From: a virus
Virus record (IMG/VR): IMGVR_UViG_3300042327_000356
Location: 1 to 20,164 of that record
Strand: one strand, 5' to 3'
Length of the DNA: 20,164 nt
Made by a program: the position numbers and the translations under genes. This document shows positions 8,223 through 15,546 of the stretch, in pieces; positions within the stretch are counted from its first letter, which is position 1; every line of letters starts with the position of its first letter. The notes beneath the pieces were generated by a model. That model was not told the DNA's origin, did no database searches, and was given only the letters and a program-made list of their open reading frames with translations.

Positions 8223-8846
8223 TTAAATAATCTGTTTTACTGGTAAAATTCTTTCTGGAACCCAGTCTGAATTAGTCATGCTTGGCATCTGGTGGTAGTC
8301 ATATTCAATAATAATCTTGTTACCGCCATAGGTTCTAGCAGTTCCGAAGTCAATTATGTCTCTAGACTCTTCTAGCTGATACACCTTAAAATCGTGAAAA
8401 TAGAACATGTTATCTACAAGCAATTCTGGGTCAGTTGGATTACCACTACTGTCAAATCTGCCCAAATTTATCTGCCTATTTGCTGACCAGTTATTTACTT
8501 CTTGAGCTGTTTCATCGCCACGGTCCATTAGTCTCAAAACCTGCTCTTGAATCTGAACCATCTTTTCAATAGGGTTTTCTCCGTTTGCGTAGAAGTAGTA
8601 CATAATCTGCTCACACTTAATGTGTGGAAAACTCTTCTTGTTCATTTTAATTAGTCTGTCCCAGGTAGCCATTGTTCCACCAGTAGGAAAATAAGAAGTT
8701 AAGTCATTAATTGTAGAAGGCAGAGTTGGAAAAAATGGAGTATCTAAGCTAGTACTATCTAGAATCTTGCTTTGAAGATACTTGTTTATCCATAACACTG
8801 GAGTATTTAGTAATGAGTCATTAGCCAACCTTAGCCACCCCCGCAT
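8223..8846 (-). CDS. Probable tail terminator / tail completion protein
   Basis: This protein of about 207 residues lies between the neck protein and the tail tube gene, where siphoviruses encode the protein that caps the tail tube and joins it to the head. Recognisable stretches are SLLNTPVLWINKYLQ near the N terminus, SFPHIKCEQIMYYFY in the middle, then LRLMDRGDETAQEVNNW, and a beta-rich C terminus. The start is uncertain. The ATG at 8846 overlaps the upstream gene by 26 nt and gives an odd MRGWLRL leader. A TTG at 8828 preceded by GGGGGTGG would give a more natural MANDSLLNT N terminus and an 8-nt overlap. Function is from position and general resemblance; no motif is diagnostic. Confidence 0.65.
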   Translation of the reverse strand: MRGWLRLANDSLLNTPVLWINKYLQSKILDSTSLDTPFFPTLPSTINDLTSYFPTGGTMATWDRLIKMNKKSFPHIKCEQIMYYFYANGENPIEKMVQIQEQVLRLMDRGDETAQEVNNWSANRQINLGRFDSSGNPTDPELLVDNMFYFHDFKVYQLEESRDIIDFGTARTYGGNKIIIEYDYHQMPSMTNSDWVPERILPVKQII

Positions 8847-9498
8847 TTGCTACCCAGCGATATCCAGTAGACACTCCGCCTGCCTTGCCAGTTCTTTTTC
8901 CTTTTGACAAATTCTTTTTATATACTGTAGGGTTTTCCAGATAAGCTGCCATACCGCTGGCCCTCAAGAAAGCTTGAGTAAAGTATTTATTGAAGAAGTT
9001 ATCAAAAACTTCTTGAAACTTTCCTTCAGTATTTCCTCCAGGATTTTGAACATACACTGGTCCTTTTGTAAAGACTTCTTCTCCATTATCCATATACCTT
9101 AATACCTGAGCATTTACTGGAACTATGGTAACAGGAATACCCTCTTCCATAATTCGTGCCTTGTCATAAAACGGTGTGTTTGACCCATTTTGAATGGTTG
9201 TAGACTGTCTAAAAGAAGAGTTAAAAGAGAGCCCCAGATTGCTTACGGAATATCCTATGTCATAAAGTCTTGCGGTCGGACTACCGATCCTATTCCACTC
9301 ATAAACGTGATGAAGTATTGATGGGTTTACCTTTGCGTTAGAGTCTATATAGCTTTTTAAAATTTCTATTGTTTGAACTCCTAGAGAGTGCATAAGCTGT
9401 TGCTTGCCCATCTGTATACCATCTAGGAATCCAGCTGAATAGTCCATCATGTTTTTCATGTCTCTGCCAAACTGTCTTCCATCAAACTTAATCCTCAT
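8821..9498 (-). CDS. Probable HK97 gp10-like neck protein
   Basis: The 225-residue product sits after the probable stopper and before the tail terminator, the place of HK97 gp10-type neck proteins in siphoviruses. An N-terminal helical part with FLDGIQMGKQQLMHSLGVQT is followed by LHHVYEWNRIGSPTARLYDI, a beta-rich centre, and KARIMEEGIPVTIVP, then VFTKGPVYVQNPGG and a C-terminal Lys/Gly-rich tail. The start codon overlaps the upstream stop as ATGA, with AGGCGG 7 nt upstream, suggesting coupled translation. The family call is moderate; a minor capsid or tail-joining role is the alternative. Confidence 0.6.
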   Translation of the reverse strand: MRIKFDGRQFGRDMKNMMDYSAGFLDGIQMGKQQLMHSLGVQTIEILKSYIDSNAKVNPSILHHVYEWNRIGSPTARLYDIGYSVSNLGLSFNSSFRQSTTIQNGSNTPFYDKARIMEEGIPVTIVPVNAQVLRYMDNGEEVFTKGPVYVQNPGGNTEGKFQEVFDNFFNKYFTQAFLRASGMAAYLENPTVYKKNLSKGKRTGKAGGVSTGYRWVANAGVAKVG

Positions 9499-9944
9499 AG
9501 GTCTGCCGCCTGATTCTCTGATCTACGAACAACAACCTTGTAATACTCTACTGATCCAAATGGCCCCATAAAAGGCTCAACAGTTGCTACCTCAAATAGG
9601 GTAGACCTTCCAGCTCTTGGGCCTGCTGTTTCTAAAAAAACCTCATTAAGATTTCTGTCTTTTATGTTAGTCACAATAATGTTTGTAATTGAATTTTGAG
9701 CATTTTCATTTGAAAACCGAATGTCTGTTTTTACTCTGCCTAGCATTATGCTATCCTGTGTAATGTTTGCGTTAGGCTTTATGTCTTCTTTCCAAGCTGT
9801 TCCTGCTGAATTAAAATTACAGGCAATTGTTCTATCGTGAATCCAAGTTTTTTGAACATTTCCATATGCTCCTTGGTCAACAATTGGGTAGTATACGTCT
9901 GCAAGCATTGGAAAAATAATTGACGTATTTTCGCAGGTAGCCAT
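9495..9944 (-). CDS. Probable head closure (stopper) protein
   Basis: This 149-residue protein follows the head-tail adaptor with a TAATG overlap and is itself followed by the neck gene with an ATGA overlap. It is beta-rich, with IFPMLADVYYPIVDQGAYG near the N terminus, a central part with GRVKTDIR, and a C-terminal VEYYKVVVRRSE strand. Size, beta-barrel-like composition and place in the connector cluster fit a head closure or stopper protein (SPP1 gp16 type), which seals the packaged capsid and docks the tail. A Shine-Dalgarno GGAG is 7 nt before the ATG. No motif proves the function. Confidence 0.55.
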   Translation of the reverse strand: MATCENTSIIFPMLADVYYPIVDQGAYGNVQKTWIHDRTIACNFNSAGTAWKEDIKPNANITQDSIMLGRVKTDIRFSNENAQNSITNIIVTNIKDRNLNEVFLETAGPRAGRSTLFEVATVEPFMGPFGSVEYYKVVVRRSENQAADL

Positions 9945-10831
9945 TATAAGACTCCAAGTCTAGTAATAGACTTAGCATACTTTGAAAGTATCTTGTCTAC
10001 TATGATGTTTCCTGTTCCCTCGAATACCCTGCTATCAAACTGTAGTCTAAACTGGTCTGTGTTATAGGCAGAAATATATCTTTGGTAGTAGTCATTTCTG
10101 CCACACTTAATATCGTCAATAAGCAGAGTTGCTGCTCTAACGACGTCTGAGGGCACTGTAGGGTATCCCACCTCTAAAACAAACTTGTAGTCGTATCCAT
10201 TAGGAAAGCCCCGCAGAGGCGGCAGAACGGTGTCTACAAGGTCTGAGGCTGCTGCTGGCAAAATTAATAGAGCCTGCTCATTACGATTAACTCCGTCAAG
10301 AACTGTTTCTGTTATTGCAGTTTTATCTCTAGTTATTTCATAAGTACGATCTTCAACTAAAACATTATTTTCATAGACGGATAAAATTCTTTTTGCTTCC
10401 CACCACAAGGGGATGTAGTCTGCCCCGAGACCAACAACTTCCAGGGTTCTTTTTTTGTAGTAAAATCCTTCTGGAATAACAGAGTCAAGAATTGCTCTTG
10501 CAATTTCTTCATACTTAGTATATTCCGCAATTTCTGAGGCGGTTGTGCCCAAGGTATCTGGATTGACATATGGTCTACGTATCTCATATGTTTCATCGTG
10601 AATGACATCACCAGATGCATCTGTAATTACAACACGATAGTCTGTATCATATTTACCAGATAGACCTATTGTCCAAACATAGTTTGCATTGTCTGTTACG
10701 GTTTTTGTTGTAAAAGAAAGGTCCGCTAGATCAGTAATCGTTGCCACAAAAGCCTCATTTAAAACATAAGCAGCTGGAATTGTAAATGTAATATTTACGT
10801 CTTGATATGGCAGAACCCTTAAAATTTCCAT
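9944..10831 (-). CDS. Head-tail adaptor with an extra N-terminal beta domain
   Basis: At 295 residues this is longer than a typical head-tail adaptor (HK97 gp6 / SPP1 gp15 type, about 100-200). Residues 1 to about 90 form a beta-rich, Ig-like segment (VLPYQDVNITFTIPAAYVL to VIHDETYEIRRPYV). The rest begins with TKYEEIARAILDSVIPEGFY, continues through a beta-rich part with TYEITRDKTAI, and ends in a mostly helical stretch with VVRAATLLIDDIKCGRNDYY and ILSKYAKSITRLGVL. The adaptor ring binds under the portal and recruits the stopper. The ATG overlaps the upstream stop as TAATG. The helical C-terminal part and its position support the call; the Ig-like N-terminal domain is inferred only from residue pattern. 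Confidence 0.65.
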   Translation of the reverse strand: MEILRVLPYQDVNITFTIPAAYVLNEAFVATITDLADLSFTTKTVTDNANYVWTIGLSGKYDTDYRVVITDASGDVIHDETYEIRRPYVNPDTLGTTASEIAEYTKYEEIARAILDSVIPEGFYYKKRTLEVVGLGADYIPLWWEAKRILSVYENNVLVEDRTYEITRDKTAITETVLDGVNRNEQALLILPAAASDLVDTVLPPLRGFPNGYDYKFVLEVGYPTVPSDVVRAATLLIDDIKCGRNDYYQRYISAYNTDQFRLQFDSRVFEGTGNIIVDKILSKYAKSITRLGVL

Positions 10832-11271
10832 TAAATTCCGTACTCTCCAGCAACTTCTTCTGGAGTTGCAATTCTAATGTGGTCACGTTCTGCCCATTTT
10901 TCTGCGGCTTGCTTAGTGACAATATTATACCCCTTAGAAACCTGACCAACTCCAGACCAAGTAACATTTTTTGTAGAGTATACGGCTACGCTTTCTTTTT
11001 CAATAACTGGCTCTTGCTTGGCAGTTTCTTTTCTATCCGCACTACCAGAACCAATAACATTATCGTCGTTTGATACAACTGATGGGTTAGGGCTTGTGGC
11101 CAGCTTGTCAAAGGAAATTACGTTATTGATTTCTGACTCTTTAGACTCTTCAATATGTTTATTTTTAAGCTCTTCTACTGCTTCTTTGTATTTTTCAACA
11201 AGTGGGTGTGGAATTAGTGATTCGCCATCTTGTAGTTGGGCAGGAGCTACATCTATATTTTTTTCTGACAC
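10831..11271 (-). CDS. Unknown post-capsid protein
   Basis: I do not recognise a function for this 146-residue protein. Its first two thirds are acidic, polar and low in hydrophobics, with LVEKYKEAVEELKNKHIEES probably helical and the rest likely disordered. The last 50 residues look like a small folded module: YSTKNVTWSGVGQVSKGYNI, then AAEKWAERDHIRIATPEEVA. Genes with such a C-terminal module are often found just after the capsid gene in actinobacteriophages, but without a proven role; a head decoration or connector role is possible. The start is GTG at 11271 with AAGGAG 6 nt upstream. It overlaps the adaptor gene by one base (TAATG). The gap before it carries the capsid terminator and a promoter-like element. 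Confidence 0.7.
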   Translation of the reverse strand: MSEKNIDVAPAQLQDGESLIPHPLVEKYKEAVEELKNKHIEESKESEINNVISFDKLATSPNPSVVSNDDNVIGSGSADRKETAKQEPVIEKESVAVYSTKNVTWSGVGQVSKGYNIVTKQAAEKWAERDHIRIATPEEVAGEYGI

Positions 11272-11295
11272 TTAAGTCTCCTTCTTTATCTTTTA

Positions 11296-11301
11296 ATTAT
11301 A
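11296..11301 (-). promoter_or_regulatory. Extended -10 promoter element before the connector operon
   Basis: TGTTATAATTAA on the minus strand, directly after the capsid terminator and about 24 nt before the GTG at 11271. It would restart transcription for the connector genes. The 12-mer is identical to the one before the short chaperone gene. Confidence 0.5.
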
Positions 11302-11310
11302 ACAGATATT

Positions 11311-11349
11311 AAAAAAGGGAGCAGGAGATTTTACTCACCTGCCCCCTTT
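11311..11349 (-). terminator. Rho-independent terminator after the capsid gene
   Basis: The minus strand has a 12-bp stem, AAAGGGGGCAGG pairing with CCTGCTCCCTTT with one G-U pair, around a 15-nt loop, followed by TTTTTT. The arms are at 11338-11349 and 11314-11325. It lies 18 nt after the capsid stop codon. Confidence 0.9.
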
Positions 11350-11367
11350 AATAGGTTGCGTTAGACT

Positions 11368-12477
11368 TTAGGAATCGCTAGAGTTTGAGTCAGCGAACGC
11401 AATTGCGTCCTCTTCCTCCCACTGAATACCAAAACGTACGAATACGGTGTATTCAATAGTGTCCTTCTTAGGAACATACTGGCGGTTCACTGTGATGTCT
11501 CTCTGGAAACCCCATACACGGTTCTGTGGGAATGTAAGGTCTACATATCCTGCAGGGTAGTAAGGAACTTCCTGAACATCAATGCCTAGAACACGAGTAG
11601 TGCGAGCACCACCGAATGTCTGGCCCTGGCCGTCAAGGTAAGCCTGGGTATTAGCCTGGGTATTACCGTTCTGACCTAGTGCCTCAGCAATTGCATCTGA
11701 TAGGGTACCGTTGTTCTTAACAATTCCCTGGAATGCGTCTGTACCAGCATAGAACTTAAGATTGCTCTTAAGTGCACGGTACTTCCTTGGCAATGCAAGA
11801 ATAATCTTCTGCATTACGTCTGGTGTCCATGCGTTGTCCGCAACTGTTACAACTGCTTCGTGTGCGTCTCCAGTAGTAGCCTTGTTAACAAATCCGTCCA
11901 TGATGGATAGGAATGCGTCTGAGCCAGTGCCAGTACCGTTGATAGCTAGATCTTCGATGTCATTTGCAAATGCATTTGTCATCAAGCGAACTAGGTGATC
12001 TTCGAGAGCACCTCCTTCAACGTTGTCTTCTAGTGCTTCAGCTGAAACTTCCCAGTCCAGACGAATTTTCTTGGTAGAAAGTTCGACCTTTGAGAATGTT
12101 GCACCTGTGTTTGTGTATACGGCATCAGCCTGAGCTGCTGCACGAATTACACGTTCGCCTACGTTAACTTTTTCAAGTTCCATAGAGTTGGCTCGCATAG
12201 TTACACGACGACCATCTTTGGCGAGAATAGTAGCGTCCCATACGTAGTCAATAAAACGACGTGCCTGTTCAGGGCGTAGGATACCACTTGCCGCATCACC
12301 CGAAGGATTTACGGCATTTGGACCACTTGTTACTCCTAGTGTTGCTGTTGGGATGTTGCCCAGTGTGTCTGCACCTGGGTCAGTTACACCACCAATTCCT
12401 CCAGACGCAAATGCTCCTTGGCCATTGACCTCGTTAGCACCAGTACCTGGATAGTTTTTAATAATCTCTTCCGACAT
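11368..12477 (-). CDS. Major capsid protein (HK97 fold)
   Basis: The 369-residue product is the shell subunit. A Gly-rich flexible N terminus (residues about 1-70) precedes LRPEQARRFIDYVWDATILA, an N-arm/E-loop type region with RRVTMRANSMELEKVNVGER, then VELSTKKIRLDWEVSAEALE, the helical EDHLVRLMTNAFANDIEDLA, and VMQKIILALPRKYRALKSNL. The C-terminal P/A-domain part contains VLGIDVQEVPYYP and NRVWGFQRDITV and ends in an acidic tail. This order is usual for HK97-fold capsids of PBSX-like systems. I chose the ATG at 12477 over a GTG at 12486 because AGGAGGTGA lies 5 nt upstream of the ATG and covers the GTG. A terminator follows directly. No long N-terminal delta domain is present; the scaffold is supplied by the upstream gene. 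Confidence 0.93.
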   Translation of the reverse strand: MSEEIIKNYPGTGANEVNGQGAFASGGIGGVTDPGADTLGNIPTATLGVTSGPNAVNPSGDAASGILRPEQARRFIDYVWDATILAKDGRRVTMRANSMELEKVNVGERVIRAAAQADAVYTNTGATFSKVELSTKKIRLDWEVSAEALEDNVEGGALEDHLVRLMTNAFANDIEDLAINGTGTGSDAFLSIMDGFVNKATTGDAHEAVVTVADNAWTPDVMQKIILALPRKYRALKSNLKFYAGTDAFQGIVKNNGTLSDAIAEALGQNGNTQANTQAYLDGQGQTFGGARTTRVLGIDVQEVPYYPAGYVDLTFPQNRVWGFQRDITVNRQYVPKKDTIEYTVFVRFGIQWEEEDAIAFADSNSSDS

Positions 12478-12482
12478 AATTG

Positions 12483-12491
12483 TCACCTCCT
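12483..12491 (-). promoter_or_regulatory. Consensus ribosome binding site of the capsid gene
   Basis: AGGAGGTGA on the minus strand, 5 nt before the ATG at 12477. It is the best Shine-Dalgarno in the window, fits very high capsid expression, and decides the start. Confidence 0.8.
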
Positions 12492-12502
12492 AGTGATTTT
12501 CT

Positions 12503-13108
12503 TTATTTGAATAGATCGGCAGTTTTGAGGAAACGTCCGCCCCATAGGGATTTCTGAACCTGTTGTGGTTCAGATTCCTGAACGATCTCGCCTAGATCGC
12601 CAGACTTGCGGAAAGCGGTATCTGCTTCTACTGCGTCTACCCTCTTTCCAAACTCATTAAACTGCCCCTTGGCCTCTGTTACCTCATTTTTTACAGAGTC
12701 AATTGACTTGTTTAGTGCAGATACCTGCTCGTGTAGAGCTTTTACGGTATTTGCTAGATCGCTAAAGGCTGATGTTAGAGTACCCTGAATTTCAGCAACT
12801 GCATCAGCAATTACTTCATTCGACTTAGATACCTGATCTACCTCTGTTACAGCTTCTGCCTTCATTTCATCCTTAGACTTCATTTCTTCGTCTTCGTCCA
12901 TGTCGTCAGATTTCTTTTCCTCATCCATGTGTCCAGACTTAATTGCTTCGTCTTCGTCCATGTCGTCAGATTTCTTGTCTTCTTCAATAGAATAAGACTT
13001 CTCTGCTGTATCTTCAGTTGGGGCATCTGCCTCTGGAGCGACCTGTGATTCTTCTACTACCTCGTCAGACTTCTCAACGATGTCTTCTGTGATTGTTTTT
13101 TTACTCAT
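12503..13108 (-). CDS. Nested scaffold protein from an internal start (predicted)
   Basis: An in-frame ATG at 13108 inside the protease gene is preceded by AAGGAGG with an 8-nt spacer. Initiation there would give a 201-residue protein, MSKKTITEDIVEKSDEVVEE onward. It is highly acidic at first, has a 20-residue repeat and a heptad-like coiled coil, and ends in a short basic tail, the usual make-up of an internal scaffold that binds capsid subunits through its C terminus. Lambda C and Nu3 show the same arrangement. The protease domain ends before this start, so the nested product would be a scaffold without protease. The ribosome binding site is seen directly; expression is inferred. Confidence 0.6.
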   Translation of the reverse strand: MSKKTITEDIVEKSDEVVEESQVAPEADAPTEDTAEKSYSIEEDKKSDDMDEDEAIKSGHMDEEKKSDDMDEDEEMKSKDEMKAEAVTEVDQVSKSNEVIADAVAEIQGTLTSAFSDLANTVKALHEQVSALNKSIDSVKNEVTEAKGQFNEFGKRVDAVEADTAFRKSGDLGEIVQESEPQQVQKSLWGGRFLKTADLFK

Positions 13109-13867
13109 AGGACTTACCTCCTTCTTAATCTCAATTGTATTAATGCCTTTAGCACTATCAACCAAGAACTTTATCATATCTGTTTTTTCGTTATCGTCTT
13201 TCTCAACGAAACCTATGTTCTGCATTGGAGCACCAGATGTTGGGCTTTGCTCTGCTTCATTTTCTGACAACATGACTATGCCAGATTCTGCGTCCCAAAA
13301 GACATTTTCAATTGGGGTGTCTAAGCTTTCGCCCTTAATCATATCTACTCCGTTAACTTTTTCGACGGATAAAACATTTGCAAACTGATTTGCTGGATTA
13401 TCTACGAGAGACAATTCTACCAGATCATAGTCTTTAATTATTCGAATTTTTGAATCCATTTTTTCGTCATACCCGTCATCCCACTTGTTCATTTTTCCAC
13501 CAATGGAAAAACCAGAAAGTGTGCCGTCCAAAACTTTTTCCCAGGTGTTCTGAGCACCCTTTGAAATATATGTTGAGACATAAACACCAGAATAGAACTT
13601 CTTGGCTTCTGGGTCAAAATACTTGTCTTCTTTAAAAGAGATCATCTTTCCAACTGCTGTTGGCTGGTGCATTTCTCTGATGTTGCCACGAAACTTGGAG
13701 AAGGCCTTTACGCTGGCTTCTGTTGTAACTATGTCAGCCTGCTTGTCGATGTTATCAAGTGTGGCAAAGCCAGAGACAATACGTCTCTCTACGTCCACTT
13801 TACTGAACGGCATTGATAGGCGAACGTTGTCGCCCTCAGTGTCCCAATGGGCTTTTTGCATAGTCAT
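12503..13867 (-). CDS. Prohead maturation protease with C-terminal scaffold region
   Basis: This 454-residue protein joins a capsid maturation protease (HK97 prohead protease / XkdF-like, S78 type) to a scaffold-like region. Residues about 20-170 are the protease: RIVSGFATLDN, the His in IREMHQPTAVGK (His67), the Ser in LSGFSIGG (Ser121) and the conserved LVELSLVDNPAN block. Residues 170-250 are a linker. From about 254 the chain is strongly acidic with a 20-residue repeat containing KKSDDMDEDE, then a coiled coil (about 355-420) and a basic C terminus ending GRFLKTADLFK. An internal Shine-Dalgarno and ATG lie at the junction. Such proteases act inside the procapsid, cutting scaffold and themselves. 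TATAAT lies 9 nt before the ATG and no Shine-Dalgarno is seen. Confidence 0.9.
   Translation of the reverse strand: MTMQKAHWDTEGDNVRLSMPFSKVDVERRIVSGFATLDNIDKQADIVTTEASVKAFSKFRGNIREMHQPTAVGKMISFKEDKYFDPEAKKFYSGVYVSTYISKGAQNTWEKVLDGTLSGFSIGGKMNKWDDGYDEKMDSKIRIIKDYDLVELSLVDNPANQFANVLSVEKVNGVDMIKGESLDTPIENVFWDAESGIVMLSENEAEQSPTSGAPMQNIGFVEKDDNEKTDMIKFLVDSAKGINTIEIKKEVSPMSKKTITEDIVEKSDEVVEESQVAPEADAPTEDTAEKSYSIEEDKKSDDMDEDEAIKSGHMDEEKKSDDMDEDEEMKSKDEMKAEAVTEVDQVSKSNEVIADAVAEIQGTLTSAFSDLANTVKALHEQVSALNKSIDSVKNEVTEAKGQFNEFGKRVDAVEADTAFRKSGDLGEIVQESEPQQVQKSLWGGRFLKTADLFK
12886..12976. repeat. 60-bp direct repeat in the scaffold region
   Basis: A 31-bp perfect direct repeat occupies 12886-12916 and 12946-12976, with a period of 60 bp. 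It encodes two copies of a 20-residue unit that begins KKSDDMDEDE, so it is an in-frame coding duplication and not a regulatory repeat. Confidence 0.85.
13117..13123 (-). promoter_or_regulatory. Internal ribosome binding site for nested scaffold
   Basis: AAGGAGG on the minus strand, 8 nt before the in-frame ATG at 13108 within the protease gene. The full protease gene itself has no such site at its own start. Confidence 0.65.
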
Positions 13868-13876
13868 GTTATTTCA

Positions 13877-13882
13877 ATTATA
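13877..13882 (-). promoter_or_regulatory. -10 element just before the protease gene
   Basis: TATAAT on the minus strand followed by 9 nt and the ATG at 13867, in the 47-nt gap after the portal gene. No Shine-Dalgarno is present, so mRNA from here would be leaderless or have a leader of a few bases. Confidence 0.45.
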
Positions 13883-13914
13883 AGGCTCTTTTATGAAAAG
13901 TATCAAAAATGATG

Positions 13915-15546
13915 CTATTCTGAAGACCTTCCCTCTCCAGCTGGATTTCGTCCAGCCAAAGTGGCAGAGCTATCTGAAGAGTTATTGGCTCTTTCAGAAT
14001 CTCTTTCTCTGTTCTGAGAGGTGTTAGCTCTTGCATCTGCGGCTTGCCTAGTAGACATTTCAAATGGCTCATCGCCGTCTGGTCTCTGGGGTAGGCCAAG
14101 CTTTTCACGAGCTTCGTTGGGAACCATAATCTGAGTCTTTACATATCTTTCAAGGATCTGTGACTGAGCAATCTCGTCTGTCAGGGTTAGCTCATTAAAC
14201 TTAAAGTCTAGAATATCAGTCTTTTCTCTAACAACCTTCTGGATCATCTTTTCTAGATTTGCCTGAGCTGGCCTTGCTACCTGCTCTTTAAACGTACGGT
14301 CTTGTGCTAAAGCAGCTGCAATGTTAGAAGCATCTCCTCCACCAATCTTTGACAATGGCACTTGGTGCGCAACTAGTATGTCATCTCTATTTCTAAGCCG
14401 ATAGTCATTAAAGGAAGCCTCCTGAACGCCTGCCTCAATTGGCTCCATCTTGAACTCTACCTTATTAGTATCAGTATCTGCTGGCAAAGGAATATAAAGG
14501 GTTCTGTGAGACTGACCCTTTAGGCTAGTCTGAAGGAACCTAAACATCTTGTCTTCTGCGTCAGAGGATAGCTTGGCTCCCTTTAGTGTTACGATATATC
14601 TTGGGACACCCTTGTTTCCAAAGTAATCGATGTTGTACTGAGAGGCCAACTGGTCTCCATGCAAAGATGAAATTGCAGACATAATATCTGGAACTCCATA
14701 GAATGTGTTTAGCGGTGAGTATTCTTTGTAGTGAATAATCTCATTTGGTCTTGGGTCTGCAGTAATTGGGTTCTGATTCTTTGCCGCAAAGTTCTTAAAA
14801 TAAACAACCTTTTGACCAATAATCTGAACATAGCCATCACGAAGTCTTCGAACTCTCATAGTTGTGGATGGTATGTGACCAAGGTAACCAATCTCACCAG
14901 TTACGGTTCTTCCAACCTCTAGGTAACCATTTCCAGTTGCCTGAACGTCTGTGTAAAACTTCATCATTGTATTAGAGAAAGAGTCATCGCTATTCAGAGT
15001 TTCTAGCCATTCACGCATTTCAACTTTCGCTCTTTCAATACGCTTCCTGGCCTTGTCTGTTGCAGTTTCGCTAGTAGAAGCCTCAAGCTGCATCATGGTC
15101 CTTTTTGAAACCTGGAAGTCATATCCAAGGCCAACAATGTTTTCTACCTTTGCGTCAATTGCTGCATGATTAGCAAAAGAAGTGTCGTAATAATTTGCAA
15201 GCTCATAAAGGTTCCATGGCGGAGTAATAACGTCAAACATTCCATATCCGTTATGGAATACTGATCCAGGATTGATCTCTTTGGATCTTGCACCGTTTTG
15301 TCCAAAACTTGTAGCTAGAGCCCTATCCTGATATCCCTCGCTTAGGGTGTCTACTCCAGTAAAAGAAAGACTGTCGTATGCTTTTACAATACGATCAGAA
15401 CGTCTTTTAAAATTTTTCTCTAGGCCGTAAAAACCTTTTAGATCATCCCATTTTTTGCTAAAGGGGTCTTGCTTCTTAAAAAGATCTTCTTCTTGCTCAG
15501 GCTCTGGGGTAAAGGCCTGTATTGGATACTGATACTCATCAGACAT
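13915..15546 (-). CDS. Portal protein (PBSX-type)
   Basis: The 543-residue portal forms the dodecameric ring at one capsid vertex through which DNA is packaged and ejected. A charged N terminus leads to VFHNGYGMFDVITPPWNLYE, then HAAIDAKVENIVGLGY (about 127-142), YTDVQATGNGYLEVGR (198-213), the NEIIHYKEYSPLNTFYGVPD block (268-287), the stem-like helical part with LHGDQLASQYNIDYFGNKGV, and QVPLSKIGGG (395-404). The last 50 residues are polar and probably disordered. These are typical of the PBSX/YqbA-type branch of phage portals, and the length fits. The ATG overlaps the upstream stop codon as TAATG, with GGAG 10 nt upstream, suggesting coupled translation with the small protein before it. Protease and capsid genes follow. 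Confidence 0.93.
   Translation of the reverse strand: MSDEYQYPIQAFTPEPEQEEDLFKKQDPFSKKWDDLKGFYGLEKNFKRRSDRIVKAYDSLSFTGVDTLSEGYQDRALATSFGQNGARSKEINPGSVFHNGYGMFDVITPPWNLYELANYYDTSFANHAAIDAKVENIVGLGYDFQVSKRTMMQLEASTSETATDKARKRIERAKVEMREWLETLNSDDSFSNTMMKFYTDVQATGNGYLEVGRTVTGEIGYLGHIPSTTMRVRRLRDGYVQIIGQKVVYFKNFAAKNQNPITADPRPNEIIHYKEYSPLNTFYGVPDIMSAISSLHGDQLASQYNIDYFGNKGVPRYIVTLKGAKLSSDAEDKMFRFLQTSLKGQSHRTLYIPLPADTDTNKVEFKMEPIEAGVQEASFNDYRLRNRDDILVAHQVPLSKIGGGDASNIAAALAQDRTFKEQVARPAQANLEKMIQKVVREKTDILDFKFNELTLTDEIAQSQILERYVKTQIMVPNEAREKLGLPQRPDGDEPFEMSTRQAADARANTSQNRERDSERANNSSDSSATLAGRNPAGEGRSSE

Noticed and set aside
12478-12486. GTG at 12486 as the capsid start
   Set aside because: It lies within the consensus Shine-Dalgarno, which is properly spaced for the ATG at 12477.
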